This document shows, piece after piece, positions 26,002 through 35,907 of a DNA stretch of 64,000 nt. Each line of letters starts with the position of its first letter. Positions within the stretch are counted from its first letter, which is position 1. The translations under genes were made by a program, and so were the position numbers. A model generated the notes under the pieces. The model was not told where the DNA came from. It ran no database searches and was given only the letters and a program-made list of their open reading frames with translations. The stretch comes from JACVRW01 sp963825345 (GTDB taxonomy: Bacteria; Actinomycetota; Thermoleophilia; Solirubrobacterales; Thermoleophilaceae): assembly GCA_963825345.1 (NCBI GenBank), contig CAWGSQ010000008.1, positions 1 to 64,000 on the forward strand, written 5' to 3'.

Positions 26002-27519
26002 TCAGTCTCGAAGCGTGCGGCCCAGCGCCGCGGCGTGTCGCAGCAGCGGCGCCGCGCGGTAGCGCTCCTCGCGCCGCTCCTCCCAGAGCCCATCGAGCAC
26101 GGCGAGCACATGATCGAGGCCGATCGCCTCGCTCCAGGCCACGGCGCCGCGCGGATGGGAGAGCCCGAGCGTGAGCCCGGTGTCCACATCGTCCGCTGAG
26201 CCCACGCCCTCGCTGATCGCGAAGGCCGCCTCGTTCACGAGCTGGCAGACGATCCGGCCCAAGACGAGCCCGGGAGCGTCCTCGACCCACTCGGCGAGAA
26301 AGCCCAGCTTCGAGAAGAACTCCTCGGCGGCGTCGGCGGCAAAGCGCTGAGTCACGGGCAGCCGGGTCAGCTCGACCAGGTGAGCCTCCTCCAGCGGCGG
26401 CAGCAGGTGAAAGCCGACGGCCCCCTGCTCGCCCCGGCCGACGAGGCTTGTGGCGGAGCACAGCACGAGCAGCGGAGCGCCGCCCGGAGGCGAGGGGTGC
26501 GGGCGCGGCCCGGCGTCCACCACCAGCTCGGTGGGGCCGCCCTCTCTGAGCTCGAAGCCGGCGGAGCGTGCCCGCTCGCGCAGGGCGTCCGCCAGGGGTC
26601 CCTCGCCGAGGATCGTGACGGTGGTGCCCTCACCGCCTCCGGGCTCGGGCGGCTCTGGATCGTCCGGCCGGTAGGGCGTGCCCTCGACGTACTCGTAGTA
26701 GCCGCGCCCGCTCTTTCGCCCTAGCCGGCCCGCGGCCACCATGCGCGACTGAATCGGGCTGGGGCGCCAGCGCGGCTCGCCGAAGGACAGCTCCGTGAAC
26801 GACCTGGCGACCTCGAAGCCCACGTCGATCCCCACCAGGTCCATCAGCTCGAACGGGCCCATCCGGAAGCCGCCGCCGAGCCGGCAGATGCGGTCGATCT
26901 GCTCGTGCGTGGCGGCGCGCTCCTGAAGTAGGCGCAGCCCCTCGGCCGAGAACGGGCGGCCGCAGCGGTTCACGAGGAAGCCCGGACCGTCGGCCGCGAC
27001 GATCACGTCCTTTCCCATCGCCCTGCCGACCTCCTGGGCGAGCTCGAGCGCATGGTCCCCGGTCTGGTCGGCCCGGATCACCTCGAGCAGCCGCATCAGC
27101 GGCGGCGGGTTGAAGAAGTGCATCCCCACCACGTTCTCGGGCCGTGCGGCAGCACCCGCAAGCGATGTCACCGGAATCGACGAGGTGTTCGTGGCGAGCA
27201 CCACATCGTCGCCGCAGATCAGTGACAGGGCGCCGAACACGTCGCGCTTCAGGTCAGGGCGCTCGGGCGCCGCCTCGATCACGAGGTCGCATGGAGCGAG
27301 CTCGTCGAGCGACGGCACCGGCTCGAGCAGGCTGGCCGCGTCCTCGTCCACGCGCCCCTTCTCGACCCACTTCGCCAGACCGCCTCGCGCGGCCTCTGCA
27401 CCGCGCTCGAGCGCGTCCGGCTCAGGGTCATAGAGCAGCGTGCGCATCCCGGCAGCTGCGCCGAGCTGCGCGATGCCGGCGCCCATCGTGCCGGCGCCCA
27501 CCACTCCCAGCACGGTCAC
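26002..27519 (-). CDS. 3-hydroxyacyl-CoA dehydrogenase (PaaH/FadB2-like)
   Basis: 505 residues. The Rossmann NAD-binding motif GVVGAGTMGAGIAQ is at the N-terminus, and the catalytic region shows GMHFFNPPPLMRLLEVI with the active-site His. A second, partly degenerate dehydrogenase-like C-terminal part has its own 3HCDH helix bundle, giving the PaaH/PaaC length of about 500. It oxidises (S)-3-hydroxyacyl-CoA with NAD. The GTG at 27519 overlaps the stop of the hydratase gene. Confidence 0.9.
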   Translation of the reverse strand: MTVLGVVGAGTMGAGIAQLGAAAGMRTLLYDPEPDALERGAEAARGGLAKWVEKGRVDEDAASLLEPVPSLDELAPCDLVIEAAPERPDLKRDVFGALSLICGDDVVLATNTSSIPVTSLAGAAARPENVVGMHFFNPPPLMRLLEVIRADQTGDHALELAQEVGRAMGKDVIVAADGPGFLVNRCGRPFSAEGLRLLQERAATHEQIDRICRLGGGFRMGPFELMDLVGIDVGFEVARSFTELSFGEPRWRPSPIQSRMVAAGRLGRKSGRGYYEYVEGTPYRPDDPEPPEPGGGEGTTVTILGEGPLADALRERARSAGFELREGGPTELVVDAGPRPHPSPPGGAPLLVLCSATSLVGRGEQGAVGFHLLPPLEEAHLVELTRLPVTQRFAADAAEEFFSKLGFLAEWVEDAPGLVLGRIVCQLVNEAAFAISEGVGSADDVDTGLTLGLSHPRGAVAWSEAIGLDHVLAVLDGLWEERREERYRAAPLLRHAAALGRTLRD

Positions 27520-28283
27520 TGCCCGCGGAACTCCGGCTTGCGCTTCTCGAGGAAGGCGGTCATGCCCTCCACGCGGTCCTCGGTGGCCATGGCGAGCTCG
27601 TACAGGCGCCGCTCGTGGTCGAGCCCCGCGGACATCGCCGTCTCCTCGGCGGCGAGCACGGCCTGCTTCGCGAGTCGGACCGCCAGCGGCGGCCGCTCCG
27701 CCACGGTCGCAGCGAGGTCGAGCGCCGCGTCGAGCCAGCCGTCGGCGGGCGCCACGCTCGTGACGATGCCGAGCTCGTGCGCCTCGGCTGCCTCGATCCG
27801 CCGGCCGGTGAGCACCAGCTCCATCGCGCGCTGCTTGCCCATCACGCGAGCGAGCCGCTGCGTCCCTCCGCCGCCCGGGATGATCCCGAGCAGGATCTCC
27901 GGCTGGCCGAACTGCGCGCTCTCGGACGCCACGATCATGTCGCAGGCCAGCGCGAGCTCGCAGCCGCCGCCGAGCGCGTAGCCCGAGACGGCCGCCACGA
28001 GCGGCGTCCGGATCGCCGCGAGCCGCGGCCAGAAGCTTGCCGCGGGGGAGGTGAGCGCCTCCGCGAACGTCCGTTTCGCCATCGCCTTGATGTCGGCGCC
28101 GGCCGCGAACCAGTCGTCGCCTCCGGCGATCACGATGCAGCGCACGTCCGGGTCCGCGTCCCAGCCCTCGCAGAGCGCCGCCAGCTCCTCCATCAGCTCC
28201 GGGGACAGCGCGTTGCGCGCCTCCGGGCGGTCGAGGCGCGCGAGGCCGACGGCGCCGCGGGTCTCCGCGGAGACGGTGGCCAT
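27516..28283 (-). CDS. Enoyl-CoA hydratase/isomerase (crotonase family)
   Basis: 255 residues, full length. Crotonase signatures are AAGADIKAMA (CoA-binding oxyanion hole) and ALGGGCELALACD; the catalytic Glu pair fits GQPEILLGIIPGGGGTQRL. It hydrates trans-2-enoyl-CoA. The gene starts 2 bp after the acyl-CoA dehydrogenase stop and overlaps the next gene, so dehydrogenase, hydratase and hydroxyacyl dehydrogenase form one beta-oxidation operon. Confidence 0.92.
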   Translation of the reverse strand: MATVSAETRGAVGLARLDRPEARNALSPELMEELAALCEGWDADPDVRCIVIAGGDDWFAAGADIKAMAKRTFAEALTSPAASFWPRLAAIRTPLVAAVSGYALGGGCELALACDMIVASESAQFGQPEILLGIIPGGGGTQRLARVMGKQRAMELVLTGRRIEAAEAHELGIVTSVAPADGWLDAALDLAATVAERPPLAVRLAKQAVLAAEETAMSAGLDHERRLYELAMATEDRVEGMTAFLEKRKPEFRGQ

Positions 28284-28285
28284 CG

Positions 28286-29446
28286 CTACGGCACCAGCGC
28301 GTTGATGCCGGTCACGGACCTGGCGATGATCAGCTTCTGGATCTGGGACGTGCCCTCGTAGAGGGTCGTGACGCGAGCGTCGCGGAAATAGCGTTCCACG
28401 GGGTAGTCGTCCACGTAGCCGGAGCCGCCGTGCACCTGGATCGCCGTGCTCGCGCAGTTAACGGCCGCCTCGGTCGCGTAGAGCTTCGCGATCGACGTCT
28501 CGGTGGTGTTCGGCTTGCCGCTGTCCTTCAGCCAGCCCGCGCGCCAGACGAGCCCGCGCGCCGCCTCGGTCTGCACCACCATGTCCGCGATCATCGCCTG
28601 CACGAGCTGGAACGAGGCGATCGGCCGGTCGAACTGCGTGCGCTCCTTGGCGTACGCCACCGACGCGTCAACCGATCCCTGGCAGATCCCGACGCACCCG
28701 GCCGCCACGCTGTAGCGGCCCGAGTCGAGCGCCGACATGGCGATCTTGAAGCCGTCGCCGATCTCTCCCATGAGAGCGCCGTCGGGCACCTCCACGCCGT
28801 CGAGCGAGAGCTCGGCGGTGTCGGAGCCCTTGAGCCCGAGCTTGCCGTGGATCTCCTGCGAGGAGAAGCCGGAGCTGTCCGTCGGCACGAGGAAGCAGGC
28901 GAGGCCCTTGTGCTTCTTCTCGGGATCGGTCTGGGCGAAGATCATCGCGAGCTTCGCGTAGTTGCCGAGCGAGATCCACATCTTGCCGCCGTTGATGCGC
29001 CAGCCGCCGTCGATCTTCTCGGCGCGCGTCTTCAGGTTCGCGGCGTCCGAGCCCGTGTCGGGCTCCGTGAGCCCGAAGCAGCCGAGCGCCTCGCCGGAGC
29101 AGAGCTTCGGCAGCCACTCCTGCTTCTGCTCTTCCGTGCCCCAGCGAACGATCGACGAGCAGACGAGCGAGGTCACGACCGAGATCACGGTCCGCATCGC
29201 GGAGTCGTGGCGGCCGATCTCCTCGACTATCAGCCCGTAGGTGAGGTAGTCCGCGCCGCGGCCGCCGTACTCCTCGGGAACGATGGCGCCGAGGAAGCCC
29301 ATGTCGGCCATCTGCTGCACCAGCTCGGTGTCGAAGTGCTCGTTGCGGTCGTTCTCGCGGGCGCGCGGGGCAACCTCGCGGTCGCTGAAATCGCGCGCGG
29401 TTTCGCGAATCAGCTTCTGCTCGTCAGTGAGTTCAAAGTCGATCAT
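28286..29446 (-). CDS. Acyl-CoA dehydrogenase
   Basis: 386 residues, standard length. Conserved CFGLTEPDTGSDAA and MWISLGNYAKL (FAD/substrate contacts) are present, and the catalytic base is the Glu in TLYEGTSQIQ near the C-terminus, as in short- and medium-chain enzymes. It introduces the trans-2 double bond and passes electrons to ETF. The ATG is preceded by AGGA. It is divergent from the kinase gene with only 19 bp between the starts. Confidence 0.93.
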   Translation of the reverse strand: MIDFELTDEQKLIRETARDFSDREVAPRARENDRNEHFDTELVQQMADMGFLGAIVPEEYGGRGADYLTYGLIVEEIGRHDSAMRTVISVVTSLVCSSIVRWGTEEQKQEWLPKLCSGEALGCFGLTEPDTGSDAANLKTRAEKIDGGWRINGGKMWISLGNYAKLAMIFAQTDPEKKHKGLACFLVPTDSSGFSSQEIHGKLGLKGSDTAELSLDGVEVPDGALMGEIGDGFKIAMSALDSGRYSVAAGCVGICQGSVDASVAYAKERTQFDRPIASFQLVQAMIADMVVQTEAARGLVWRAGWLKDSGKPNTTETSIAKLYATEAAVNCASTAIQVHGGSGYVDDYPVERYFRDARVTTLYEGTSQIQKLIIARSVTGINALVP

Positions 29447-29465
29447 GTGTTCCTAATTCTGCAAG

Positions 29466-30368
29466 ATGCCGGAGATCGTGGCGGACAAGCAGACGTGGGA
29501 GTTCCCCGAGGGACACGAGATCGCCCCGGGCAGGACGATCCTGAAACTACTCGGCGGGGGCAACCGGTACGAGGTCTACCTCGTTTGGGACGACCGCCTC
29601 TTCAGCGTGATGGTGGCCAAGGTCCTGCGTCCGGACCTCGTGGAGGAGGAGTACGCGCTGCGCGGCCTGCGGCGGGAGATGGAGGCGCTCGAGGCGCTGG
29701 CCCATCCCGTGCTCCTGCGCGCCTTCGCGTCTCACATCGAGGGCCCGTACCCGCACGTGGTCGTGGAGCATCTCGAGGGGCCCACGCTGCGCAGGCTGAT
29801 CAAGCAGAACGGCGCCCTGCCGGTCGAGCAGACGCTGCCGCTCGGGCTGCACGTGGCTTCCGTGATCCACTACATGGCCGAGGAGGGCTGGGTCCACCTG
29901 GACCTCAAGCCGGACAACCTCGTGATGGGGATCCCACCGAGGGTGATCGACCTGAGCCTCGCGCGCACGATCGAGCGCGCCCAGCGGCTCACGGACTACA
30001 TCGGAACGAACGCGTACATGCCTCCCGAGCAGTGCAACCCGCGCGGCGACGTGGGCCCGCCGGCGGACGTCTGGGGGCTTGGGGCCACGCTCTACCACGC
30101 GGTGGCGGGCCGACTTCCCTTCAGGCGCCCGCGCACGCGGGAGGATGGCGCTCCGCTCGAGGACCGCTTTCCCCAGCTCGAGGACGAGCCGCGCGCCTGG
30201 AGACGGCCGGTGCCGCAGGCCCTGTCGGACGCGATCCTGGCGTGCCTCGAGAAGGACCCCGCCCAGCGGCCGACCGCGGGTGAGCTGGCGATGATGCTTC
30301 AGCCGCTGGTGGCGGAGCTTCCCGCGAAGCTCGTGCTGGGTCGCCGCGGGCCCACCCGGCTGGGCTGA
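29466..30368 (+). CDS. Ser/Thr protein kinase-like protein with altered catalytic motifs
   Basis: 300 residues, one kinase domain with no transmembrane or sensor domain. The Lys of VMVAKVL, the loop HLDLKPDN and PPE before the helical C-lobe are visible. Two changes stand out: HRD is HLD, and DFG is DLS (VIDLSLAR), though the metal-binding Asp and Asn are kept. The glycine loop reads LGGGNRYEVYLV. It may be active or a pseudokinase scaffold. Divergence from the beta-oxidation operon hints at regulation of lipid catabolism, which is inference. Confidence 0.75.
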   Translation: MPEIVADKQTWEFPEGHEIAPGRTILKLLGGGNRYEVYLVWDDRLFSVMVAKVLRPDLVEEEYALRGLRREMEALEALAHPVLLRAFASHIEGPYPHVVVEHLEGPTLRRLIKQNGALPVEQTLPLGLHVASVIHYMAEEGWVHLDLKPDNLVMGIPPRVIDLSLARTIERAQRLTDYIGTNAYMPPEQCNPRGDVGPPADVWGLGATLYHAVAGRLPFRRPRTREDGAPLEDRFPQLEDEPRAWRRPVPQALSDAILACLEKDPAQRPTAGELAMMLQPLVAELPAKLVLGRRGPTRLG

Positions 30369-30387
30369 TGCATTCGCGCCAAGGCTC

Positions 30388-30984
30388 GTGAGCTTTGCCT
30401 GTCCGCGGTGTTCCAAAGGCATGCAACCACACCCTTCCCACGCATATCTTCGACTTTCCGAGGGCCCCGAGGACCTTCTCGGCGCCGAGCTGTCGCTGAC
30501 GCGGCGGCTGCTCACGCTGTTCGTGGCGTTCGTGCTGTTCTCGGGCACGTCCCTGTTCGCCACCGCTGCCCTCGACCTGGATCACGGGCTGATCGGCAAG
30601 GCCCTGGCGACCAACGCGAAGGCCAGCCATGACGGCGACGACGACAACTCCGGCCCGGGTGGTGGCGGCGACGATGACGACGATGACGCTGACAGCGACA
30701 GCGACTCGAGCACCCACCAGGGCACGGTGCGCGTGAAGGCCGACGATTCGCATTCGGACCAGAGCCACGACGGCACGACCGACTCGAGCCACGGCCAGCA
30801 GGCCACCGACTCGAACTCGGACGACAACGGAAACGGTGCCTCCGACTCGAGCAAGGCCCAGCAGTCCGACGACTCGAACTCGGACGACAACCATGACGGC
30901 AACACGGACTCGAGCCGTGGCGCGTCGGTGAGCATGCGCTCCCACGCCACGAGCGACGGCCGCGGCGACCACACCCGCGGGTAG
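30388..30984 (+). CDS. Membrane-anchored Asp/Ser-rich low-complexity protein
   Basis: Up to 198 residues (GTG 30388; an ATG at 30421 is the alternative). One hydrophobic segment (RRLLTLFVAFVLFSG) is followed by a highly acidic Asp/Ser/Asn/His region with an internal imperfect repeat built on TDSS, QQ and DSNSDDN. The topology suggests an exported acidic tail, perhaps binding cations. No known domain. It follows the kinase gene by 19 bp and may be co-transcribed. Confidence 0.55.
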   Translation: MSFACPRCSKGMQPHPSHAYLRLSEGPEDLLGAELSLTRRLLTLFVAFVLFSGTSLFATAALDLDHGLIGKALATNAKASHDGDDDNSGPGGGGDDDDDDADSDSDSSTHQGTVRVKADDSHSDQSHDGTTDSSHGQQATDSNSDDNGNGASDSSKAQQSDDSNSDDNHDGNTDSSRGASVSMRSHATSDGRGDHTRG

Positions 30985-31073
30985 TCAGCTCGGCAGGACA
31001 CGCAGATCGGCGAGCGGCCGCGCCCGGATGGCCCGGCCGTCGTCGTTCTAGGCGATCGCTACCGCGTCCTCGC

Positions 31074-32279
<1,206 letters not shown>

Positions 32280-32287
32280 TGGGCGGG

Positions 32288-32297
32288 AGCGTACACT
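32288..32297. promoter_or_regulatory. Bidirectional leaderless promoter with overlapping -10 elements
   Basis: TACACT on the + strand (32292-32297) lies 8 nt before GTG 32306. TACGCT on the - strand (32288-32293) lies 8 nt before ATG 32279. The two hexamers share the self-complementary TA at 32292-32293, so one melted site could serve both genes. Confidence 0.6.
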
Positions 32298-32305
32298 CGC
32301 CTCGC

Positions 32306-32659
32306 GTGGACGAGTTCTCCATGTTCATCTTCTTCGGAGGGCTGGTGGTGATCGGGATCTTCCTGGCGATCGGGAAGTGGTATCCCGGATCAGGAGCCGA
32401 GCAGGTGGACTGGCGCCCCACGCGCTCGCCCGAGGTCGAGGCCGAGCTCGAGATCGACGACGTGGACCAGATGATCGAGGCTCAGAACGCGCGTCGCCGG
32501 GCGAGCGGCCGCGCCGAGATCAGCGAGGACGACGTCCGCGCCCAGGTGGCGGCGGACGAGCGCTGGCGCCAGGAGCTGCGCCGGCGCGCCCGCGCGGCGG
32601 GCGAGCCCCCCGCGCCGGGCCCGCCTCCGGAGGCGGGCCCGCCTCCCGCGGACGACTGA
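32306..32659 (+). CDS. Small single-pass membrane protein
   Basis: 117 residues from a GTG at 32306 (ATG at 32321 also possible). One N-terminal helix (MFIFFGGLVVIGIFLAIG) is followed by a charged cytoplasmic region and a Pro-rich end (PGPPPEAGPPPADD). No known domain or function. The start was chosen from the leaderless promoter spacing. The next gene begins 1 bp after its stop. Confidence 0.65.
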   Translation: MDEFSMFIFFGGLVVIGIFLAIGKWYPGSGAEQVDWRPTRSPEVEAELEIDDVDQMIEAQNARRRASGRAEISEDDVRAQVAADERWRQELRRRARAAGEPPAPGPPPEAGPPPADD

Positions 32660-32660
32660 C

Positions 32661-33140
32661 GTGGCCAGGGTTCTGATCGTCGGCTGCGGCTGCCGCGGCA
32701 GCTCGCTCGGTGCCGCTCTTCGCGCCTCCGGGCACGCGGTGCGAGGGACGACCCGGTCTCCGGGACGGCTTTCGGAGCTGGAGACGGCGGGCGTCGAGGG
32801 AGTGGTTGCGGATCCGGATCGGCTTGGCACCCTGGTCCCCGCGCTGGCTGGGGTGACGGTGGTGTGCTGGCTGATGGGCAGCGCCGCGGACTCGCCCGCG
32901 GTCCACGGCCCGCGGCTCCGTTCGCTGATGGAGCACCTGGTGGACACGCCGGTGCGCGGCCTGGTCTACGAGGCGGCCGGCCCCGCGGACGCGGCATTGC
33001 TCACCGAGGGTGCCTCGATCGTTCGCGAGGCGTCACACACCTGGCACATGCCGGTGGAGATCGTCAGCACAGACCCCGCGGCGCACGAGGACTGGCTCGA
33101 AGCGATGACTGCGGCGGTCGAGCGGCTCTTTGGGCCCTAG
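32661..33140 (+). CDS. Short Rossmann-fold NAD(P)-binding protein
   Basis: 159 residues starting with GTG. The N-terminal RVLIVGCGCRGSSLGAAL is a nucleotide-binding loop as in epimerase-like or short-chain reductase-like proteins, but the chain is about half the usual epimerase length and lacks YxxxK. It may be a minimal dinucleotide-binding protein. The TAG stop shares CTAG with the convergent zinc-finger gene. Confidence 0.65.
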   Translation: MARVLIVGCGCRGSSLGAALRASGHAVRGTTRSPGRLSELETAGVEGVVADPDRLGTLVPALAGVTVVCWLMGSAADSPAVHGPRLRSLMEHLVDTPVRGLVYEAAGPADAALLTEGASIVREASHTWHMPVEIVSTDPAAHEDWLEAMTAAVERLFGP

Positions 33141-33883
33141 AGGTGGGCGCCCAGGGCGCCGGCCACGATGAGGACGATCGACGCGACCGTGAGGATCACG
33201 GCGATGGCGATCATCGCGTTCCAGGAGACGGCCGCGGCGAGCTGGCGCCGGGTGCGGACGGTCACGAGGACCTCCGCCGCCGCCGCGATCTGATCCGACG
33301 TGGGCGCGGCCGCGGGCTGAGCAGGCTCGAGCGGAGCGATCTCGGCCGGAGCGACCTCCGGCGGAGCATCCGCTGTCGGTGCCCCGTCTTCCAGGTCCGT
33401 GGGCGGAACGGCGGTCAACGGCGCGTCCCCCGCTGGCGGGGCGGGAATCGGGCGCGCCGGTGCGATTCCTGCGAGCAGCGCGTCCGTGGCCTGCACCAGG
33501 CGGCGCTCGTGCTCCACGCAGCGCGGGCAGTTGCGCAAGTGGACGTCGAGGCGGCGGCGGCCGGGCTCGCCGACCACGCCGTCGAGCCGGTCGGAGATCA
33601 GGCCCTCGGCCCGCTCGCACCAGCCGCTGCCCGACAGTGGTGTGAGCGTCTGCCGGAGCTCCTTCCGGGCGGCCGCCAGCAGCGGCCCGAGCTCCTGTTC
33701 CTCGATGTCGAGCAGTTCCGCCACCTCTGGCCGCGGACGGTCGGCGAGTGCCACCAACGCGAGCGCGCGGACTTCCAGCGGCTCCAGCGCCGGCAGCGCG
33801 GCCGCGACCTCGCGGACGGCCGCCGCGGGATCGACGGGACCGGCGGGTCGGGCGGGCACTGGTCGCAGCGGCGCGCGCTCCAT
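33137..33883 (-). CDS. Sigma region 4-like / zinc-finger anti-sigma-like / single TM protein
   Basis: 248 residues from ATG 33883 (a GTG at 33895 would add four). Residues about 20-80 resemble a sigma-70 region 4 helix-turn-helix (ALEPLEVRALALVALAD...). Residues about 90-140 look like a zf-HC2 anti-sigma zinc finger, with HLRNCPRC giving the H-x3-C-x2-C site. After a Pro/Ala-rich linker there is one C-terminal TM helix (AVILTVASIVLIVAGAL). The combination suggests a membrane-tethered transcription regulator. No partner sigma gene is adjacent. Confidence 0.6.
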   Translation of the reverse strand: MERAPLRPVPARPAGPVDPAAAVREVAAALPALEPLEVRALALVALADRPRPEVAELLDIEEQELGPLLAAARKELRQTLTPLSGSGWCERAEGLISDRLDGVVGEPGRRRLDVHLRNCPRCVEHERRLVQATDALLAGIAPARPIPAPPAGDAPLTAVPPTDLEDGAPTADAPPEVAPAEIAPLEPAQPAAAPTSDQIAAAAEVLVTVRTRRQLAAAVSWNAMIAIAVILTVASIVLIVAGALGAHL

Positions 33884-33966
33884 GGGCTCGACCACAATAG
33901 CCCTCAGCCGGGCATCGAGCTTCGGTACGGTAAACCCGACCAGCTTTCAGGAGAATTGGAGGGACC

Positions 33967-34809
33967 GTGGCGGACTACGCCAAGGACGTGCTCGTGGACA
34001 CGCAGTGGGTGGAGGACCACCTGAACGACGACTCCATCCGGGTCGTCGAGGTCGACGAGAACCCGGCGCTCTACGCCGAGGCGCACATTCCGGGAGCCAT
34101 CGGCTTCGATTGGAAGAAGGACCTTCAGGACCAGGTCAAGCGCGACTTCCTGGGCCCGGCCGAGTTCGGCGAGCTGTTCGGCAGCCGCGGAGTCTCGAAC
34201 GACCACACGATCGTCCTCTACGGCGATCGCAACAACTGGTTCGCCGCCTACACCTACTGGTACCTCAAGTACTACGGGCACGACAACGTGAAGCTGATGA
34301 ACGGCCCCCGCGAGAAATGGATCTCGGAGGGGCGGCCCACGTCGAGAGACGTGCCGAGCTTCGAGTCGCAGCAGTTCTCGGCCCAGGAGGGCGACCCCGC
34401 GATCCGGGCCATGCGCGACGAGGTCCGCGACGCACTCGACAGCAGCACGCGCCTGGTGGACGTCCGCTCGCCGCAGGAGTACTCGGGCGAGCTGATCGCC
34501 ATGGCCGGATACGAGCAGGAGGGCGCGCAGCGCGCCGGGCACATCCCGGGCGCAGCCTCGGTGCCGTGGGCGCAGGCCGTTCAGGAGGACGGCACGTTCA
34601 AGCCGGCCGACGAGCTCAGCGAGCTCTACGGCAACAAGGGCGTGACCGACGGCAACCCGATCATCGCGTACTGCCGCATCGGCGAGCGCTCGGCGCACAC
34701 CTGGTTCGTGCTGCACGAGCTGCTCGGCCACGACGACGTGAAGAACTACGACGGCTCGTGGACCGAGTGGGGCAACATGGTCGCCGTGCCGATCGAGAAG
34801 GACGTCTAG
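33967..34809 (+). CDS. sseA: Thiosulfate/3-mercaptopyruvate sulfurtransferase
   Basis: 280 residues, two rhodanese domains. The first is structural; the second carries the catalytic loop CRIGERS. It transfers sulfane sulfur from thiosulfate or 3-mercaptopyruvate to cyanide or thiols. GTG start with GGAGGGACC just upstream, so unlike many neighbours it has a leader and a Shine-Dalgarno sequence; TACGGT at about 33927 may be its -10. The TAG stop shares CTAG with the Nudix gene. Confidence 0.9.
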   Translation: MADYAKDVLVDTQWVEDHLNDDSIRVVEVDENPALYAEAHIPGAIGFDWKKDLQDQVKRDFLGPAEFGELFGSRGVSNDHTIVLYGDRNNWFAAYTYWYLKYYGHDNVKLMNGPREKWISEGRPTSRDVPSFESQQFSAQEGDPAIRAMRDEVRDALDSSTRLVDVRSPQEYSGELIAMAGYEQEGAQRAGHIPGAASVPWAQAVQEDGTFKPADELSELYGNKGVTDGNPIIAYCRIGERSAHTWFVLHELLGHDDVKNYDGSWTEWGNMVAVPIEKDV

Positions 34810-35348
34810 AGCAGAGGGCGGAGCGCCTTCAGGAGCGACTGCACGATCCGTGCGGTCGCTCCCCACACGAGGGTCCCGTCCACCGTGTAGGTGGGCGTCT
34901 TAATCGGCACGCCCTTTCGGATCAGCCGCTGCATCTCGTATCCCCTGACAAGGTCGGCGAGGGCGAACTCGAGCACCTGCTCGACCTCGGTGGCCTGCGG
35001 GCGCCACGTCTGGCCGGGCTCGATCAGGCCCACGAAGGGGAAGATCCGATAGCCGGTCACGAAGGTGCCGACCGGCGGCAACGCCCCCACCAGTTCCACG
35101 GCGGACGGGTCGAGGCCGATCTCCTCGTGCGCCTCGCGCAGGGCGGTCTCGCGCAGGTCCTCCTCGGGATGGTCCTGGCGCCCTCCGGGGAACGAGATCT
35201 CACCGGCGTGACGGCTCAGGTCGGCCCGCCGCTCGGTGAACACGGCGGTGAGCGGCTCGCGGTAGAGCGGTACCAACACGGCGGCGTCCTTGTGGCCCGG
35301 CGCGTCCATCGCCGCGGCCTCTTCGGGGGTGAGGAGGTACTCCCGCAC
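34806..35348 (-). CDS. Nudix hydrolase, CoA pyrophosphatase-like
   Basis: 180 residues from GTG 35348. The Nudix box (positions 51-73 approximately) reads GGRQDHPEEDLRETALREAH continuing EEIGL and keeps every catalytic Glu. SFPGG just before it is typical of NudL/CoA diphosphatases, which cleave CoA to 3'-phosphoadenosine phosphate and phosphopantetheine. An upstream ATG pair at 35384/35387 lies inside the divergent gene; the GTG is preferred because GATAAT sits 6 nt before it. Confidence 0.85.
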   Translation of the reverse strand: MREYLLTPEEAAAMDAPGHKDAAVLVPLYREPLTAVFTERRADLSRHAGEISFPGGRQDHPEEDLRETALREAHEEIGLDPSAVELVGALPPVGTFVTGYRIFPFVGLIEPGQTWRPQATEVEQVLEFALADLVRGYEMQRLIRKGVPIKTPTYTVDGTLVWGATARIVQSLLKALRPLL

Positions 35349-35353
35349 CGCCC

Positions 35354-35360
35354 TATTATC
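35354..35360. promoter_or_regulatory. Shared divergent -10 element (TATTAT/GATAAT)
   Basis: On the + strand TATTAT (35354-35359) lies 8 nt before GTG 35368. On the - strand the same bases read GATAAT (35360-35355), 6 nt before GTG 35348. The 19-bp intergenic region has room for one melted site only. Confidence 0.55.
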
Positions 35361-35367
35361 GAAGCCC

Positions 35368-35907
35368 GTGGCCGAGGCGCTCATCATCGTCGACTTCCAG
35401 AACGACTTCACCCCCGGCGGAGCGCTGGCGGTGCGCGAGGGCGACCGCATCGCGGAGCGCGTGAACGAGCTGGCCGCCGACCCACGCTTCGAGCTCGTGG
35501 TGGCCACGCGCGACTGGCATCCACCGGACCACGGCTCCTTCGAGGAGCGCGGCGGGCCGTGGCCGGTGCACTGCGTGCAGGACACCGACGGCGCCCAGCT
35601 TCATCCGTCGCTCCAGCAGAAGAACGTGGACGTGGTGATCGACAAGGGCACCGACCCGGACACCGAGGGCTACTCCGGCTTCGACGGCACCACGCTCGGG
35701 GAGCTGCTCGAGGAGCGGGGCATCGACAGGGTGACCGTGGTGGGCCTTGCCACCGACTACTGCGTGAAGAACACCGCGCTCGACGCACTGCGCCAGGGGC
35801 TGGGCGTGACGGTGGACAGCGACGCCGTGCGCGGCGTGGAGGTGAACGACGGCGACTCGGAGCGCGCCCTCGACGAGCTCCGCGCGGCTGGAGCGACGGT
35901 CGAGTGA
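35368..35907 (+). CDS. pncA: Nicotinamidase / isochorismatase-family hydrolase
   Basis: 179 residues. Catalytic Asp in IIVDFQNDF, metal-site His in RDWHPPDH, and the nucleophile Cys in GLATDYCVKNTALDA: the PncA set. It converts nicotinamide to nicotinate in NAD salvage. Its stop overlaps the GNAT gene start as GTGA. Divergent pairing with a CoA/NAD-type Nudix hydrolase suggests a small cofactor-recycling unit. Confidence 0.9.
   Translation: MAEALIIVDFQNDFTPGGALAVREGDRIAERVNELAADPRFELVVATRDWHPPDHGSFEERGGPWPVHCVQDTDGAQLHPSLQQKNVDVVIDKGTDPDTEGYSGFDGTTLGELLEERGIDRVTVVGLATDYCVKNTALDALRQGLGVTVDSDAVRGVEVNDGDSERALDELRAAGATVE

Noticed and set aside
33399..35903. A long + strand extension in front of the GNAT gene
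   Set aside because: It runs antisense or out of frame through three convincing genes; the GNAT protein starts at GTG 35904 by overlap with pncA.
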